DNA of 40,941 bases. Origin: Bacteroidales bacterium M3 (GTDB lineage Bacteria; Bacteroidota; Bacteroidia; Bacteroidales; Muribaculaceae). Position 1 is the stretch's first letter. Each line of letters starts with the position of its first letter. Below are positions 7,896 to 16,045 of this stretch, one piece after another. The notes under the pieces were generated by a model. The model worked only from the letters and a program-made list of their open reading frames with translations, ran no database searches and was not told where the DNA came from. The position numbers and the translations under genes are program-made. The stretch is taken from assembly GCA_001689445.1 (NCBI GenBank), contig LUJN01000009.1:1-40941 (forward strand), read 5' to 3'.

Positions 7896-10800
7896 TTAGA
7901 AAGTTACGTTGAGGCCAAACGTCACGTTGGTAGGGATGGGGTATCCGTAGTTGGGATTCTCGGGATCTACTCCCGTGAAATTCTTGCTCTTTATTGTCAG
8001 CAGGTTCTGTGAGCTGACGTAGAAGCGCAGTTTCTGCATCTTTAGCTTGCGAGAGAATTTGGAGGGGAGCACATATCCCAGCTGGATGTTGCGCAACTTG
8101 AGATAGGAGCCGTTTTCGACATAGAATGTCGAGACTCTTTTCTCGTTGTTGATGTCGGAGCGGCTTAGAGCAGGGATTGACGAGTCGGGGTTCTGGGGCG
8201 TCCATGCGTCGAGCAGACGCTCACCCTTGTTGAGGAATCCGATGTTGAGTCCGCTCCAGAGGTCGGTCTCTTTCTTCAGGTCGGATATCACGTCCTGACC
8301 TTGTGCCCCCTGCCAGAACATCGAGAAGTCAAAGTCTTTGTATTGCAGGTAGACATTGAGTCCATAGGTGAAGTCGGGGGTGGGGTCATATATCCACTGC
8401 TGGTCTTTCTCGTTGATGATGCCATTGTTGTCAAGGTCGCGCCAGCGGATGCGTCCGGGGGCGGCACCCTCCTGTATGGCGTGGTTGTCGACCTCGGCTT
8501 GGTCGCGGAATATGCCGTCGGCCACGTAGCCGGCCTGTGCGCCATATGTATGCCCGATGACGCTATACACGCCGTTGCCGCCGAATGTGCCGTTGGCTGC
8601 CACTGTTGCCGGCAGCGCGGTGATTTTGTTGCGGTAGGCCGAGATGTTGCCTGTGATCTCGTAGTGCAGCCCATAGGAGGTGTCGTTGCGGTAACCGATG
8701 TTAAGCTCAAGGCCCTTGTTGTCCATCGCTCCGGCATTGATCCACTGGGTCGAGCCTTCACCCATTGCGGCGATTCCCACCATCTCCACGAGGATGTCGG
8801 AGGTCTTCTTGTAGTAGAGGTCGAGTGAGCCGAAGAAGCGTGAGCTGAACATCGACCAGTCGATGCCGACATTATATTGGGTTGTTGTCTCCCACTTGAT
8901 GTCGGGGTTGCCTATCTGGTTGCGCTTGAATCCTGACTGGAGGATGGAGCCGCCGTTGGTGCCGGCTATGTCGTAGGAGGTGCCATAGCTCTGGCCGCCC
9001 GACTCGTTGACGCCATAGTTGGGGATATATACGAAGTAGCGTGCGAGATTGCTTATCTCCTGATTGCCGGTTTGTCCCCACGACAGGCGTAGCTTGAGGT
9101 CGTCGAGCCATGTATGGTCGCGGAGGAACGACTCGTTGTTGATGCGCCATCCGAGCGATACGGAGGGGAAGGTGGCGTAGCGGTTGTTGGCGCCAAATCG
9201 AGAGGAGCCGTCGTGGCGTAGCGTCACGCCAAGCAGGTAGCGGTTGTCAAATGAGTAGTTGACCTTGCCGAAGAACGACACCAGCGAGAATCCGTCGCCC
9301 GAGCCGTAGGCCTGTGCCTGTCCGACGCCGGCATCGGGCCACATGAAGTCGGGGGTCAGCACCGAGAAATCCATCTTGTAGCCGGAGAACCAGTTGGCGG
9401 TCTCGCGGTTAAGCTCCACGCCGACCAGGGCATCGAGATGATGTTTGCCGAAGTCGATGTTGTAGTTGGCGACGAGGTTCCACATCCAACGTGTCCAATG
9501 CTCCTGTTTTGCCTCGACGGCATTGGTGGAATTGGCCACGTTGCCCTCAGTGATAGGGTAGGTGAAAAGTCGCTGTTGCTTCTGCGAGTAGTCGAGGCCG
9601 AATGTCGTGCGCACGTTGAACCCCTTGAGCGGATTGAGGTTAACATATGCGTCACCAAACAGTCGCCAGTAGGTGTAGCGGTTGTCCTTGTTCCTTTCGA
9701 GGCGTGCGACCGGGTTCTCACGGTCGGGATAGCCGCCTACCGGGCCGGCAAACTTCCCGTCAGTGGTGTAGACCGGGAGAGATGGGTTGGCCTGGAGCAC
9801 GTTTTGCAGGAATCCACCGGGAGCCTGCACTTCGTCGGTGCGGTTGAGCGTGAAGTGCTCACCGATGGTAAGTATATCCTTGAATGGCTTGAACTCGGTG
9901 TTGACTCGTGCCGAGAAGCGCTCAAAGTCGGTGTGCTTTATGATGCCGAGGTTCTTGTAGTAGCCGAGTGAGAAAAACGCGCTCATCTTGTCGTTGCTGC
10001 CGCTTATCGCGAGATTGTAGTTCTGCACGAGGCCCGTGCGGGTTGTCTCGTCAAACCAGTCGGTGTCGGCTGCAGGTGTGGTCCCGGCGGCATCCAGGTA
10101 CTTGTTCATAGAGATGGAGTTGAGCACGGGGTAGCCGTTGCTGTCATATCCCCAGTTGTAGTTATAGCCAAGACCGTTGGTGTTGGGGTCCTCGCCTCCG
10201 TTGACATATGCCTGCCACATGGCGCGGCCGAATCCCTCGGCGTTGAGCACTTTCATCTGATGGGTGTAGAATTGTGCGGCGATAGAGGCGTCAAGCGTTA
10301 TCTTCAGGTCCTTGCCTTTCTTAGTGGTGATTATTATCACGCCGTTGGCGGCACGTGAGCCGTAGATTGAGGCCGATGCCGCATCCTTGAGAATTTGTAT
10401 CGACTCGATGTCGTTGGGGTTAAGCTCGTGCATACCACCCTTGGTGGGCACGCCGTCGATGATATAGAGCGGATCGTTGTTGTTGAGGGTGCCGATGCCG
10501 CGTATGCGCACTGTCGCCGAGCCGCTGGGGCCGCCGTCGGCCGTGATGTTCATGCCCGGGACGCGCCCCTGTAACGCCTTGATGGGGTTGTTTTCATTCT
10601 GCTTTGCCATCTCGTCCACGTTGACGGCAGTGATGGCGCCTGTCACGTCTACCTTGCGCTGCGTGCCGTACCCGACGACCACCACCTCGTCGAGCAGTTC
10701 GGTATTCTCGTCGAGAGAGATTGTCATACGGGGCTGGGCCATTATTGTCTTGGTCTTGTAGCCGATGTAGGAGACAATAAGGTTGGCGCCCTCGGGTACG

Positions 10801-10991
10801 GTTATTTCAAAATTGCCGTCGATGTCGGTCGCGACACCGGCGGGGCCTTCCACTCCACAGACGACGCTCGCGCCTATCAGCGGTTCTTGGTCTGTGGCCG
10901 AAACAACCGTCCCGTGCACAGTGATGTTCTGTGCCTGCGTCATGATTGCCGTGATGAGTAGCAATAATGCACTGAGGATTGTTTTTTTCAT
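7896..10991 (-). CDS. SusC/RagA-family TonB-dependent oligosaccharide porin
   Basis: This 1031-residue protein has a signal peptide ending ITAIMTQAQ. A carboxypeptidase-D-like regulatory domain follows (residues about 22-100, NITVHGTVVSATDQEPLIGASV). The plug domain begins at DEVVVVGYGTQRKVDVTGA and includes the SusC hallmark RIRGIGTLNNNDPLYIIDGVP. The 22-strand barrel ends in TFGLNVTF, with the terminal Phe needed for outer-membrane assembly. It imports oligosaccharides with TonB energy, paired with the SusD-like lipoprotein next door. It is the first gene of the operon. The start at 10991 lies about 30 nt after the predicted transcription start, and the paired repeats at 11094-11125 lie upstream. 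Fructan specificity comes from the neighbours. Confidence 0.95.
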   Translation of the reverse strand: MKKTILSALLLLITAIMTQAQNITVHGTVVSATDQEPLIGASVVCGVEGPAGVATDIDGNFEITVPEGANLIVSYIGYKTKTIMAQPRMTISLDENTELLDEVVVVGYGTQRKVDVTGAITAVNVDEMAKQNENNPIKALQGRVPGMNITADGGPSGSATVRIRGIGTLNNNDPLYIIDGVPTKGGMHELNPNDIESIQILKDAASASIYGSRAANGVIIITTKKGKDLKITLDASIAAQFYTHQMKVLNAEGFGRAMWQAYVNGGEDPNTNGLGYNYNWGYDSNGYPVLNSISMNKYLDAAGTTPAADTDWFDETTRTGLVQNYNLAISGSNDKMSAFFSLGYYKNLGIIKHTDFERFSARVNTEFKPFKDILTIGEHFTLNRTDEVQAPGGFLQNVLQANPSLPVYTTDGKFAGPVGGYPDRENPVARLERNKDNRYTYWRLFGDAYVNLNPLKGFNVRTTFGLDYSQKQQRLFTYPITEGNVANSTNAVEAKQEHWTRWMWNLVANYNIDFGKHHLDALVGVELNRETANWFSGYKMDFSVLTPDFMWPDAGVGQAQAYGSGDGFSLVSFFGKVNYSFDNRYLLGVTLRHDGSSRFGANNRYATFPSVSLGWRINNESFLRDHTWLDDLKLRLSWGQTGNQEISNLARYFVYIPNYGVNESGGQSYGTSYDIAGTNGGSILQSGFKRNQIGNPDIKWETTTQYNVGIDWSMFSSRFFGSLDLYYKKTSDILVEMVGIAAMGEGSTQWINAGAMDNKGLELNIGYRNDTSYGLHYEITGNISAYRNKITALPATVAANGTFGGNGVYSVIGHTYGAQAGYVADGIFRDQAEVDNHAIQEGAAPGRIRWRDLDNNGIINEKDQQWIYDPTPDFTYGLNVYLQYKDFDFSMFWQGAQGQDVISDLKKETDLWSGLNIGFLNKGERLLDAWTPQNPDSSIPALSRSDINNEKRVSTFYVENGSYLKLRNIQLGYVLPSKFSRKLKMQKLRFYVSSQNLLTIKSKNFTGVDPENPNYGYPIPTNVTFGLNVTF

Positions 10992-11024
10992 TGTTGTATA
11001 AGATTTGTTAGAAGTTTTCTACCG

Positions 11025-11059
11025 CAAATTTATAATGCTCCGATTGTTGCGGCATATAA
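11025..11059 (-). promoter_or_regulatory. Predicted promoter of the susC-like fructan operon
   Basis: On the minus strand a perfect Bacteroidota -7 box, TAAATTTG (TAnnTTTG consensus), lies at 11032-11025, 33 nt before the susC-like ATG. The -33 region reads TTATATG (11059-11053), a weak match to TTTG at the right spacing. A weak -33 element fits a promoter that depends on an activator. The divergent GH32 promoter has a similar -33 region (TTATACT). Confidence 0.6.
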
Positions 11060-11093
11060 CGGATGTTGCAGGGGCTATAAAAATTTGTGGAGT

Positions 11094-11125
11094 GCACGAT
11101 TTTTGCTATTAAACGCCCGTTTTTT
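11094..11125 (-). promoter_or_regulatory. Paired direct repeat AAAAA-NN-GKGC, candidate regulator operator (susC side)
   Basis: Read in the direction of the susC-like gene, AAAAAACGGGC (11125-11115) and AAAAATCGTGC (11104-11094) share AAAAA-NN-G[GT]GC. They are spaced exactly 21 bp, two helical turns. The inner repeat ends 61 bp upstream of the -7 box. The same pair, spacing and distance recur upstream of the GH32 gene. AraC-type DNA-binding domains of hybrid two-component regulators typically bind such direct repeats, so this is a good candidate operator. The binding protein is inferred. Confidence 0.6.
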
Positions 11126-11147
11126 GATGGGGAACACGTCTGATAAT

Positions 11148-11222
11148 GTAGGGACATGCCTTTGGCATGTGGAGGTTGTAAACGGGTGAATACCGGTCCA
11201 CATGCCAAAGGCATGTCCCTAC
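11148..11222. repeat. REP/BIME-like inverted pair, ACATGCC family, copy 1
   Basis: A unit starting GTAG at 11148 carries the hairpin arms ACATGCC and GGCATGT around TTT. Its inverted copy ends CTAC at 11222, leaving about 25 bp between the units. A GTAG tetranucleotide at the foot of a palindrome, arranged as an inverted pair, is the hallmark of REP/BIME elements mobilised by RAYT (Y1-type) transposases. It sits between the susC operator and the end of the regulator gene. A related copy is at 33247-33319. Confidence 0.65.
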
Positions 11223-11256
11223 AGGCGTGGGGATTGGCGGGATTACTCCCGATCCC

Positions 11257-13260
11257 TCACAGTTTTTTCCTTACCTCGGTCGGGGTCTCGCCGTAGGCAT
11301 CGCGGTAGCACTTGGTGAAGTAGGCGGGGGTGGAGAAACCTGTCTCGTAAGCTATCTCGCTTATGGTCTTGTCGGTGGTGGTGAGCAGCGTGCGCCCGCG
11401 TTGCAGACGGAGGCGGCGTATCAGCTCTACAGGGGCATAGTTGGTTAGGGACTTTATCTTGCGGTAGAATTGCGAGCGTTCAAGCCCCATCCGTGATGCG
11501 AGGGTGTCGACGTTGAGGTCGGAGTTGCCCATCTCCTCCTTGAATATGTCGAGAAAGCGGTTGTAAAACTCGTTGTCGATGTCTCCTGCCGGAAGGGGGC
11601 GTGCCGGGGACGGGGCACCGGTGACATCATTGGATGCCTTGGCGAGGGGAGAGGAGTGCCACAGCTCCTTGATGCGCTTGCGGTTGGCGATGAGGCTGGC
11701 ACAGCGCGACCGCAGCACCGCGCTGTTGAACGGCTTTGAGAGGTAGCCGTCGGCCCCGCTGTCATAGCCCTGTGCCCGCTGTTCGTCCATCGAGCAGGCG
11801 GTCAGCATCAGGACAGGGATGTGTGAGGTGGAGATTTCCTCCTTGATGCGGCGGCAACATTCCAAGCCGTCCATCACGGGCATCATCACGTCGCATATTA
11901 TGAGATCAGGGACATAGCGGGCGGCCATCCTAATACCCTCCTTGCCGTTGGAGGCGGTGATGATATTGTAGTCGGCATTGAGCAGGTTGCCGACGAGTTG
12001 CTGTATATCCTTGTTGTCGTCGATGATGAGGGCTATTGGCTTATCATGGTCTACGTTCGGGGTGTCGACGATATTGTCGAGTTCGGTTTCCACATCCTCC
12101 TTGTAGATTCTCTTGTCAGTCTCGCGGACGGTCTCGGACACGTGTCTCACGGGCAATGACACGGTGAATACCGAACCTTTCCCGAGCGTGCTATGTACGG
12201 ATATATGGCCGCCGTGCAGTTCGACAAACGCCTTGGCGAGCGACAGCCCGATGCCCGAGCCGGTGGGGTGTACTCGGTCGACCTGATAGAATCGGTCGAA
12301 TATGTTCCCGAGGTCGCGCTCGCTTATCCCCTCCCCGGTGTCGGCCACCTCAAAGGTGAGAATGCTGCCGTCACAGTGGTAGGAAACTGTTATCGACCCG
12401 TTGGCGTGGGTGTGCTTCAGGGCGTTGGAGAGCAGGTTGAAAAACACGCGCTCTATCTTTTCGGGGTCTATTGCCAGCGGGCACGCGGTGTCCTGTGGCG
12501 GGGCGGCAAGGATAAGTTTTATCCCCCTGTTTGCCGCCGTGGCGTGGAATGACTCCATCCAGTCGCGTATCGACTTGCCGAAATCCACCTCCGACAGCCT
12601 GACATCGAGCTTGCCGTTCTCGTATTTGCGGAAGTCGAGTATCTGGTTTATCAGCCGCTGGAGTATGCGTACGTTCTTGTCGGCTATCTTTATCAAGGAA
12701 TGTTGCTGCGGGGTGAGGTTGGTTGCGGCGGTAAGCTGGGCGACAGGCTCGGAGATAAGAGTCAGGGGGGTGCGCAAGTCATGGGACACGTTGGTGAAGA
12801 ACATCAGCTTGGACTGCGTTGCCTCCTGTAGCTGTCGGTTGAGCATCGTCTGCTTGTCCTTCTCCTCCTCAAGCAGGCGGTTCTGAGCCATGAGTTCCCG
12901 CTGGTGGCGGCTGCGCTGCCAGTAGGCCCTCAGGAGCAGAAATCCGACCCCGAAAAGTGGGATGATGATACATATGCTCGCATAGAACAGCGACGTCTGG
13001 GAGGAGTGCTTTGCCCAGTAGTCGTCAATCTGTGCCTTCAGCAGCCTCATCTTGTCGGTCTCCTCGGTCAGTGCCGCATCCTGTAGCAGCAGTATGTCGG
13101 CGTTGCTTAGGTCGACGGCCGATGAGGCGGGGATGATGGTCTCCCGGTCGTAAGGCTCTCCCTTAAGGATTGCGAGGGCGGTCTGTATTAGGCGGTGTCC
13201 CTCGGTGGGGTAGAGGAACGTGGCGTCGATTACGCTGTCCACGACTGCCTGTATGCCCAC
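11257..13260 (-). CDS. Hybrid two-component regulator, kinase-receiver-AraC part (3' piece of a frameshifted gene)
   Basis: The 667-residue frame opens at a GTG. Residues 1-37 are the end of a periplasmic binding-protein fold (QAVVDSVIDATFLYPTEG). A transmembrane helix lies at about 91-112. The histidine kinase follows, with H160 in NVSHDLRTPL, the N-box NLLSNALKHT, and G-boxes DTGEGI and GSGIGLSLAK. The receiver domain (about 408-520) has Asp457 in IICDVMMPVMDG and Lys509 in YLSKPFN. The AraC-type DNA-binding domain covers about 560-667 (SEIAYETGFSTPAYFTKCYR). All signalling motifs are intact. The sensor half is encoded in the adjacent frame at 13163-13996. Joining them needs removal of one base in a five-C run (plus-strand G at 13265-13269), giving one protein of about 910 residues. 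It resembles the fructose-sensing regulator BT1754 of B. thetaiotaomicron. Confidence 0.9.
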   Translation of the reverse strand: MGIQAVVDSVIDATFLYPTEGHRLIQTALAILKGEPYDRETIIPASSAVDLSNADILLLQDAALTEETDKMRLLKAQIDDYWAKHSSQTSLFYASICIIIPLFGVGFLLLRAYWQRSRHQRELMAQNRLLEEEKDKQTMLNRQLQEATQSKLMFFTNVSHDLRTPLTLISEPVAQLTAATNLTPQQHSLIKIADKNVRILQRLINQILDFRKYENGKLDVRLSEVDFGKSIRDWMESFHATAANRGIKLILAAPPQDTACPLAIDPEKIERVFFNLLSNALKHTHANGSITVSYHCDGSILTFEVADTGEGISERDLGNIFDRFYQVDRVHPTGSGIGLSLAKAFVELHGGHISVHSTLGKGSVFTVSLPVRHVSETVRETDKRIYKEDVETELDNIVDTPNVDHDKPIALIIDDNKDIQQLVGNLLNADYNIITASNGKEGIRMAARYVPDLIICDVMMPVMDGLECCRRIKEEISTSHIPVLMLTACSMDEQRAQGYDSGADGYLSKPFNSAVLRSRCASLIANRKRIKELWHSSPLAKASNDVTGAPSPARPLPAGDIDNEFYNRFLDIFKEEMGNSDLNVDTLASRMGLERSQFYRKIKSLTNYAPVELIRRLRLQRGRTLLTTTDKTISEIAYETGFSTPAYFTKCYRDAYGETPTEVRKKL

Positions 13261-13996
13261 TTTCGGGGGCGGCGTCGATACCTATTATTCTTATATTGTC
13301 GCGCCCGAGATGTTGGGCGACCTCGGACGCTCCGATAGCCATGCGGTCGTTGTGGGCGTATATCAGGTCAACGTCGGGGTATATCCTCAAAAGGGAGTCC
13401 ACGACCGTGACGGCATCCTCCTTGTTCCAATTGCCGGGCACGCTTGCCAGCAGCGTGCCGCCTGCGGGCGTGAATCCATTGACAAATCCTTTGTGGCGTC
13501 CTTCGGCCGGGGTGGAGCCTTTAAGCCCGAATATCTCTATGGCTTTAGCACCGTCACCGAGCAGATGGACGGCATAGAGGGCGGCCGACTTGCCAAGCTC
13601 CACATCGTCGACGCCTATGCGGGCCGTGTAGGTGTCCCCGTTTATATTGCGGTCAAAAATCACCACAGGCATCCCCTCCTCATACACCTCTCTTATGACA
13701 GGGGTGAGCGCGGCGGCCTCATTGGGGGAGACGATGATGATGTCAAAGCCGTTGTCGGCGAAGTAGCGGATGTCCTCTATCTGCTTGGCGTTGCTGTCGT
13801 CGGCCGAGCGTATCTCAACCACGGCATCCTCATGGAACATGATCTCGCGGTTTATCTCGTCGTTCATCTTCGCGCGCCAGTCATCCTGGCTGCACTGCGA
13901 CACGCCGATTTTGTATATTTTGCTCTCGGTGCACCCGAGCAAGGTCAACAGTACTGTGAATAAAAGGATGCGTGATAGGGTCGGTAACATTGTCAT
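13163..13996 (-). CDS. Hybrid two-component regulator, periplasmic sugar-sensor part (5' piece of a frameshifted gene)
   Basis: I chose the ATG at 13996; an upstream TTG in frame adds nothing signal-like. The N-terminus LSRILLFTVLLTLLGC is an export signal or anchor. Residues about 25-250 are a type I periplasmic sugar-binding fold: KIYKIGVSQCSQDDWRAKMN, FDIIIVSPNEAAAL, MPVVIFDRNI, DLIYAHNDRMAIGASEVA and IRIIGIDAAPE. This fold is found in ribose/fructose binding proteins and in the sensor of the fructose-responsive BT1754. After IDAAPE the frame leaves the family and becomes Arg/Pro/His-rich out-of-frame text ending at 13163. The correct continuation (KVGIQAVVDSV) lies in the next frame. As written, the sensor is truncated and detached from its kinase. 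Confidence 0.85.
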   Translation of the reverse strand: MTMLPTLSRILLFTVLLTLLGCTESKIYKIGVSQCSQDDWRAKMNDEINREIMFHEDAVVEIRSADDSNAKQIEDIRYFADNGFDIIIVSPNEAAALTPVIREVYEEGMPVVIFDRNINGDTYTARIGVDDVELGKSAALYAVHLLGDGAKAIEIFGLKGSTPAEGRHKGFVNGFTPAGGTLLASVPGNWNKEDAVTVVDSLLRIYPDVDLIYAHNDRMAIGASEVAQHLGRDNIRIIGIDAAPESGHTGSRGQRNRRHVPLPHRGTPPNTDRPRNP

Positions 13997-14037
13997 CAAG
14001 TATTTAAGGTTGTGCAAAGTTAATCCATAATTCTATG

Positions 14038-14069
14038 AAAAAGAGTGCGTAAAGCATTAAAAATCGGGC
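14038..14069 (+). promoter_or_regulatory. Paired direct repeat AAAAA-NN-GKGC, candidate regulator operator (GH32 side)
   Basis: AAAAAGAGTGC (14038-14048) and AAAAATCGGGC (14059-14069) have the same consensus and the same exact 21-bp period as the pair upstream of the susC-like gene. The inner repeat ends 60 bp before the GH32 -7 box, against 61 bp on the susC side. A further match in the opposite orientation, GCACGATTTTT, lies at 14094-14104, facing the divergent regulator gene. It could serve autoregulation. Confidence 0.6.
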
Positions 14070-14103
14070 AATACAACATATTTGATTGACTATGCACGAT
14101 TTT

Positions 14104-14137
14104 TTATACTCTCCCCGTGGCTTAGTCATTAATTTTG
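14104..14137 (+). promoter_or_regulatory. Predicted promoter of the GH32-symporter-kinase operon
   Basis: A perfect -7 box, TAATTTTG, lies at 14130-14137. A weak -33 region, TTATACT (14104-14110), stands about 20 bp upstream. The leader to the ATG at 14187 would be about 45 nt. The architecture parallels the susC-like promoter. Confidence 0.55.
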
Positions 14138-14186
14138 CAATACCTGCCAAGGGAACCATGACATTAAATCAAAAACCATATTACAG

Positions 14187-16016
14187 ATGAACCGAATCTT
14201 AAACGCAATGACAGTCGCCATGATGCTCGGCATCCTCCCTGCCACGGGAGCCGACGGGGTAGAGGTAAGCCACCTCGGTGTCAACAATACCCTCGTCAGG
14301 GTGACGGGGGAGGGCCGCTATCTGCTGCTTCCCGTCCAGGAGGCATCGGATGACGCGAAGATAAACATCCTCGTTGACGGCAACGTCGCCGAGACAATCT
14401 ACGTGCGCCTCGCCAAGTCAAAGACCGACTATACTGTCCCGGTTGACCTGACCCCCTATGACGGGCATGAGGTCGTGCTCGATATTGTGGCTCCGCAGGG
14501 CCGCTCATCGATACGCGAGGCAAAGGAGGATGTCTGTTGGGACACCATAGCCCTGACCGACACGTTTGATGTCTCCAACCGTGAGAAATATCGCCCGGCA
14601 TTCCACCATACCCCTTTGTACGGGTGGATGAACGATCCCAACGGGATGTTTTATAAAGATGGGAAGTGGCACCTGTACTATCAGCGCAATCCCTACGGCT
14701 CCAAGTGGCAGAACATGACGTGGGGGCACTCCGTGTCGTCTGACCTCGTTAAGTGGGAGCACATGCCCGACGCCATAAAGCCCAACGGGCTTGGTTCGGT
14801 GTTCAGCGGCAGCTGTGCGGTCGACCACGCAAATACCGCCGGATTTGGCGACGGAGCGGTCATCGCCCTGTACACCTCGGCGGGGACGAGCCAGGTGCAG
14901 AGCCTCGCGTCGAGCCGTGACGGCGGCACTACATTCGACATCTATCCGGGCAATCCGATACTTACCCTAGAAAGCGAGGCCCGCGACCCCAAGATATTCT
15001 GGAACGACGGTATCAAGGCGTGGAACCTTATCCTCGCCCACGCGCTCGACCATGAGATGCTCATCTTCACTTCTCCCGACATGAAGGAGTGGACATTGCA
15101 GAGCAGCTTTGGCAAGGGCCTCGGCGCGCAGGGAGGCGTATGGGAATGTCCCGACCTGTTTGAGCTGCCCGTTGAGGGCACTGGGGAGAAAAAATGGGTG
15201 CTCATCTGCAACATTAATCCCGACGGGCCTTTCGGTGGCAGCGGCACGCAGTATTTCATCGGCGACTTTGACGGGAAAACTTTCACGCCCGACACCGACC
15301 GTGAGGGGCGTGTGCCCACCAAGTGGCTCGACTACGGTAAGGACCACTATGCCACCGTGACATGGAGCGACGCGCCCGACAGCCGCCGCATGGCGATAGG
15401 GTGGATGAGCAACTGGCAGTATGCCGCAGACGTGCCCACCGTGCAATTCCGCAGTGCTAACACGTTGCCGCGTGAGATTGAACTGTTCCGTGCCGCTGAC
15501 GGCGAGATTTATGCCTCCTGCGCCCCCTCGACCGAGGTGGAGACGCTCCGTGGCGATGTCACGTGCCGCCTCAATAAGGCTACTGTCGGTAAGCGTCCTC
15601 GTTCATTCAAGCTCCCGGATGCAAAAGGGGGAATATGTGAGATAACGCTCGATATCGACGCCAATAAGTCGGCATCGGTCGACATGACCCTCTCCAACGC
15701 CAATGGGGAAAAGGTGACGATGCAGTATGACCCGAAGTCACACACACTATCCTTTGACCGTACCCGAAGCGGCGAGGTTGGCTTCAGCGAGAGTTTCCCC
15801 GCTGTCACTGTCACCCCGACCCGTGAGGCTGACGGCATGATTTCGCTCCGCATATTCATCGACCGCGCGAGCGTCGAGGTGTTCGGCAACGACGGGCGGT
15901 TTGTGATGACCAACCTCGTGTTCCCCACCATCCCTTACTCGACTTTCTCGGTCGGTGCGGAAGGGGGTGATGTCCGCATCGCCAATCTCAGGATATTCTC
16001 ATTAAAGGAAGTTTAA
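14187..16016 (+). CDS. GH32 exo-fructosidase (levanase/inulinase type), probably periplasmic
   Basis: This 609-residue protein has a signal peptide (MNRILNAMTVAMMLGILPATGADG) and no lipobox, suggesting the periplasm. Residues about 25-115 form the small N-terminal beta domain (DUF4980 type) found in Bacteroidota GH32 enzymes. The five-bladed propeller follows with all three catalytic acids: nucleophile Asp150 in WMNDPNG, transition-state stabiliser Asp267 in EARDPKIF, and acid/base Glu320 in WECPDLF. A C-terminal beta-sandwich starts near residue 450 and includes FIDRASVEVFGNDG, a GH32 hallmark. It should release fructose from beta-fructan oligosaccharides imported by SusCD. It is the first gene of a three-gene operon with the fructose symporter (29 bp downstream) and the fructokinase. 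Confidence 0.93.
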   Translation: MNRILNAMTVAMMLGILPATGADGVEVSHLGVNNTLVRVTGEGRYLLLPVQEASDDAKINILVDGNVAETIYVRLAKSKTDYTVPVDLTPYDGHEVVLDIVAPQGRSSIREAKEDVCWDTIALTDTFDVSNREKYRPAFHHTPLYGWMNDPNGMFYKDGKWHLYYQRNPYGSKWQNMTWGHSVSSDLVKWEHMPDAIKPNGLGSVFSGSCAVDHANTAGFGDGAVIALYTSAGTSQVQSLASSRDGGTTFDIYPGNPILTLESEARDPKIFWNDGIKAWNLILAHALDHEMLIFTSPDMKEWTLQSSFGKGLGAQGGVWECPDLFELPVEGTGEKKWVLICNINPDGPFGGSGTQYFIGDFDGKTFTPDTDREGRVPTKWLDYGKDHYATVTWSDAPDSRRMAIGWMSNWQYAADVPTVQFRSANTLPREIELFRAADGEIYASCAPSTEVETLRGDVTCRLNKATVGKRPRSFKLPDAKGGICEITLDIDANKSASVDMTLSNANGEKVTMQYDPKSHTLSFDRTRSGEVGFSESFPAVTVTPTREADGMISLRIFIDRASVEVFGNDGRFVMTNLVFPTIPYSTFSVGAEGGDVRIANLRIFSLKEV

Positions 16017-16045
16017 TACACTAAATCTATAAATACAGAACAGTT

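Noticed and set aside
13260..13270. Programmed ribosomal frameshift in the regulator
   Set aside because: A +1 shift would be needed, and there is no stop codon or known slippery arrangement at the C5 run. A plain homopolymer indel is simpler.
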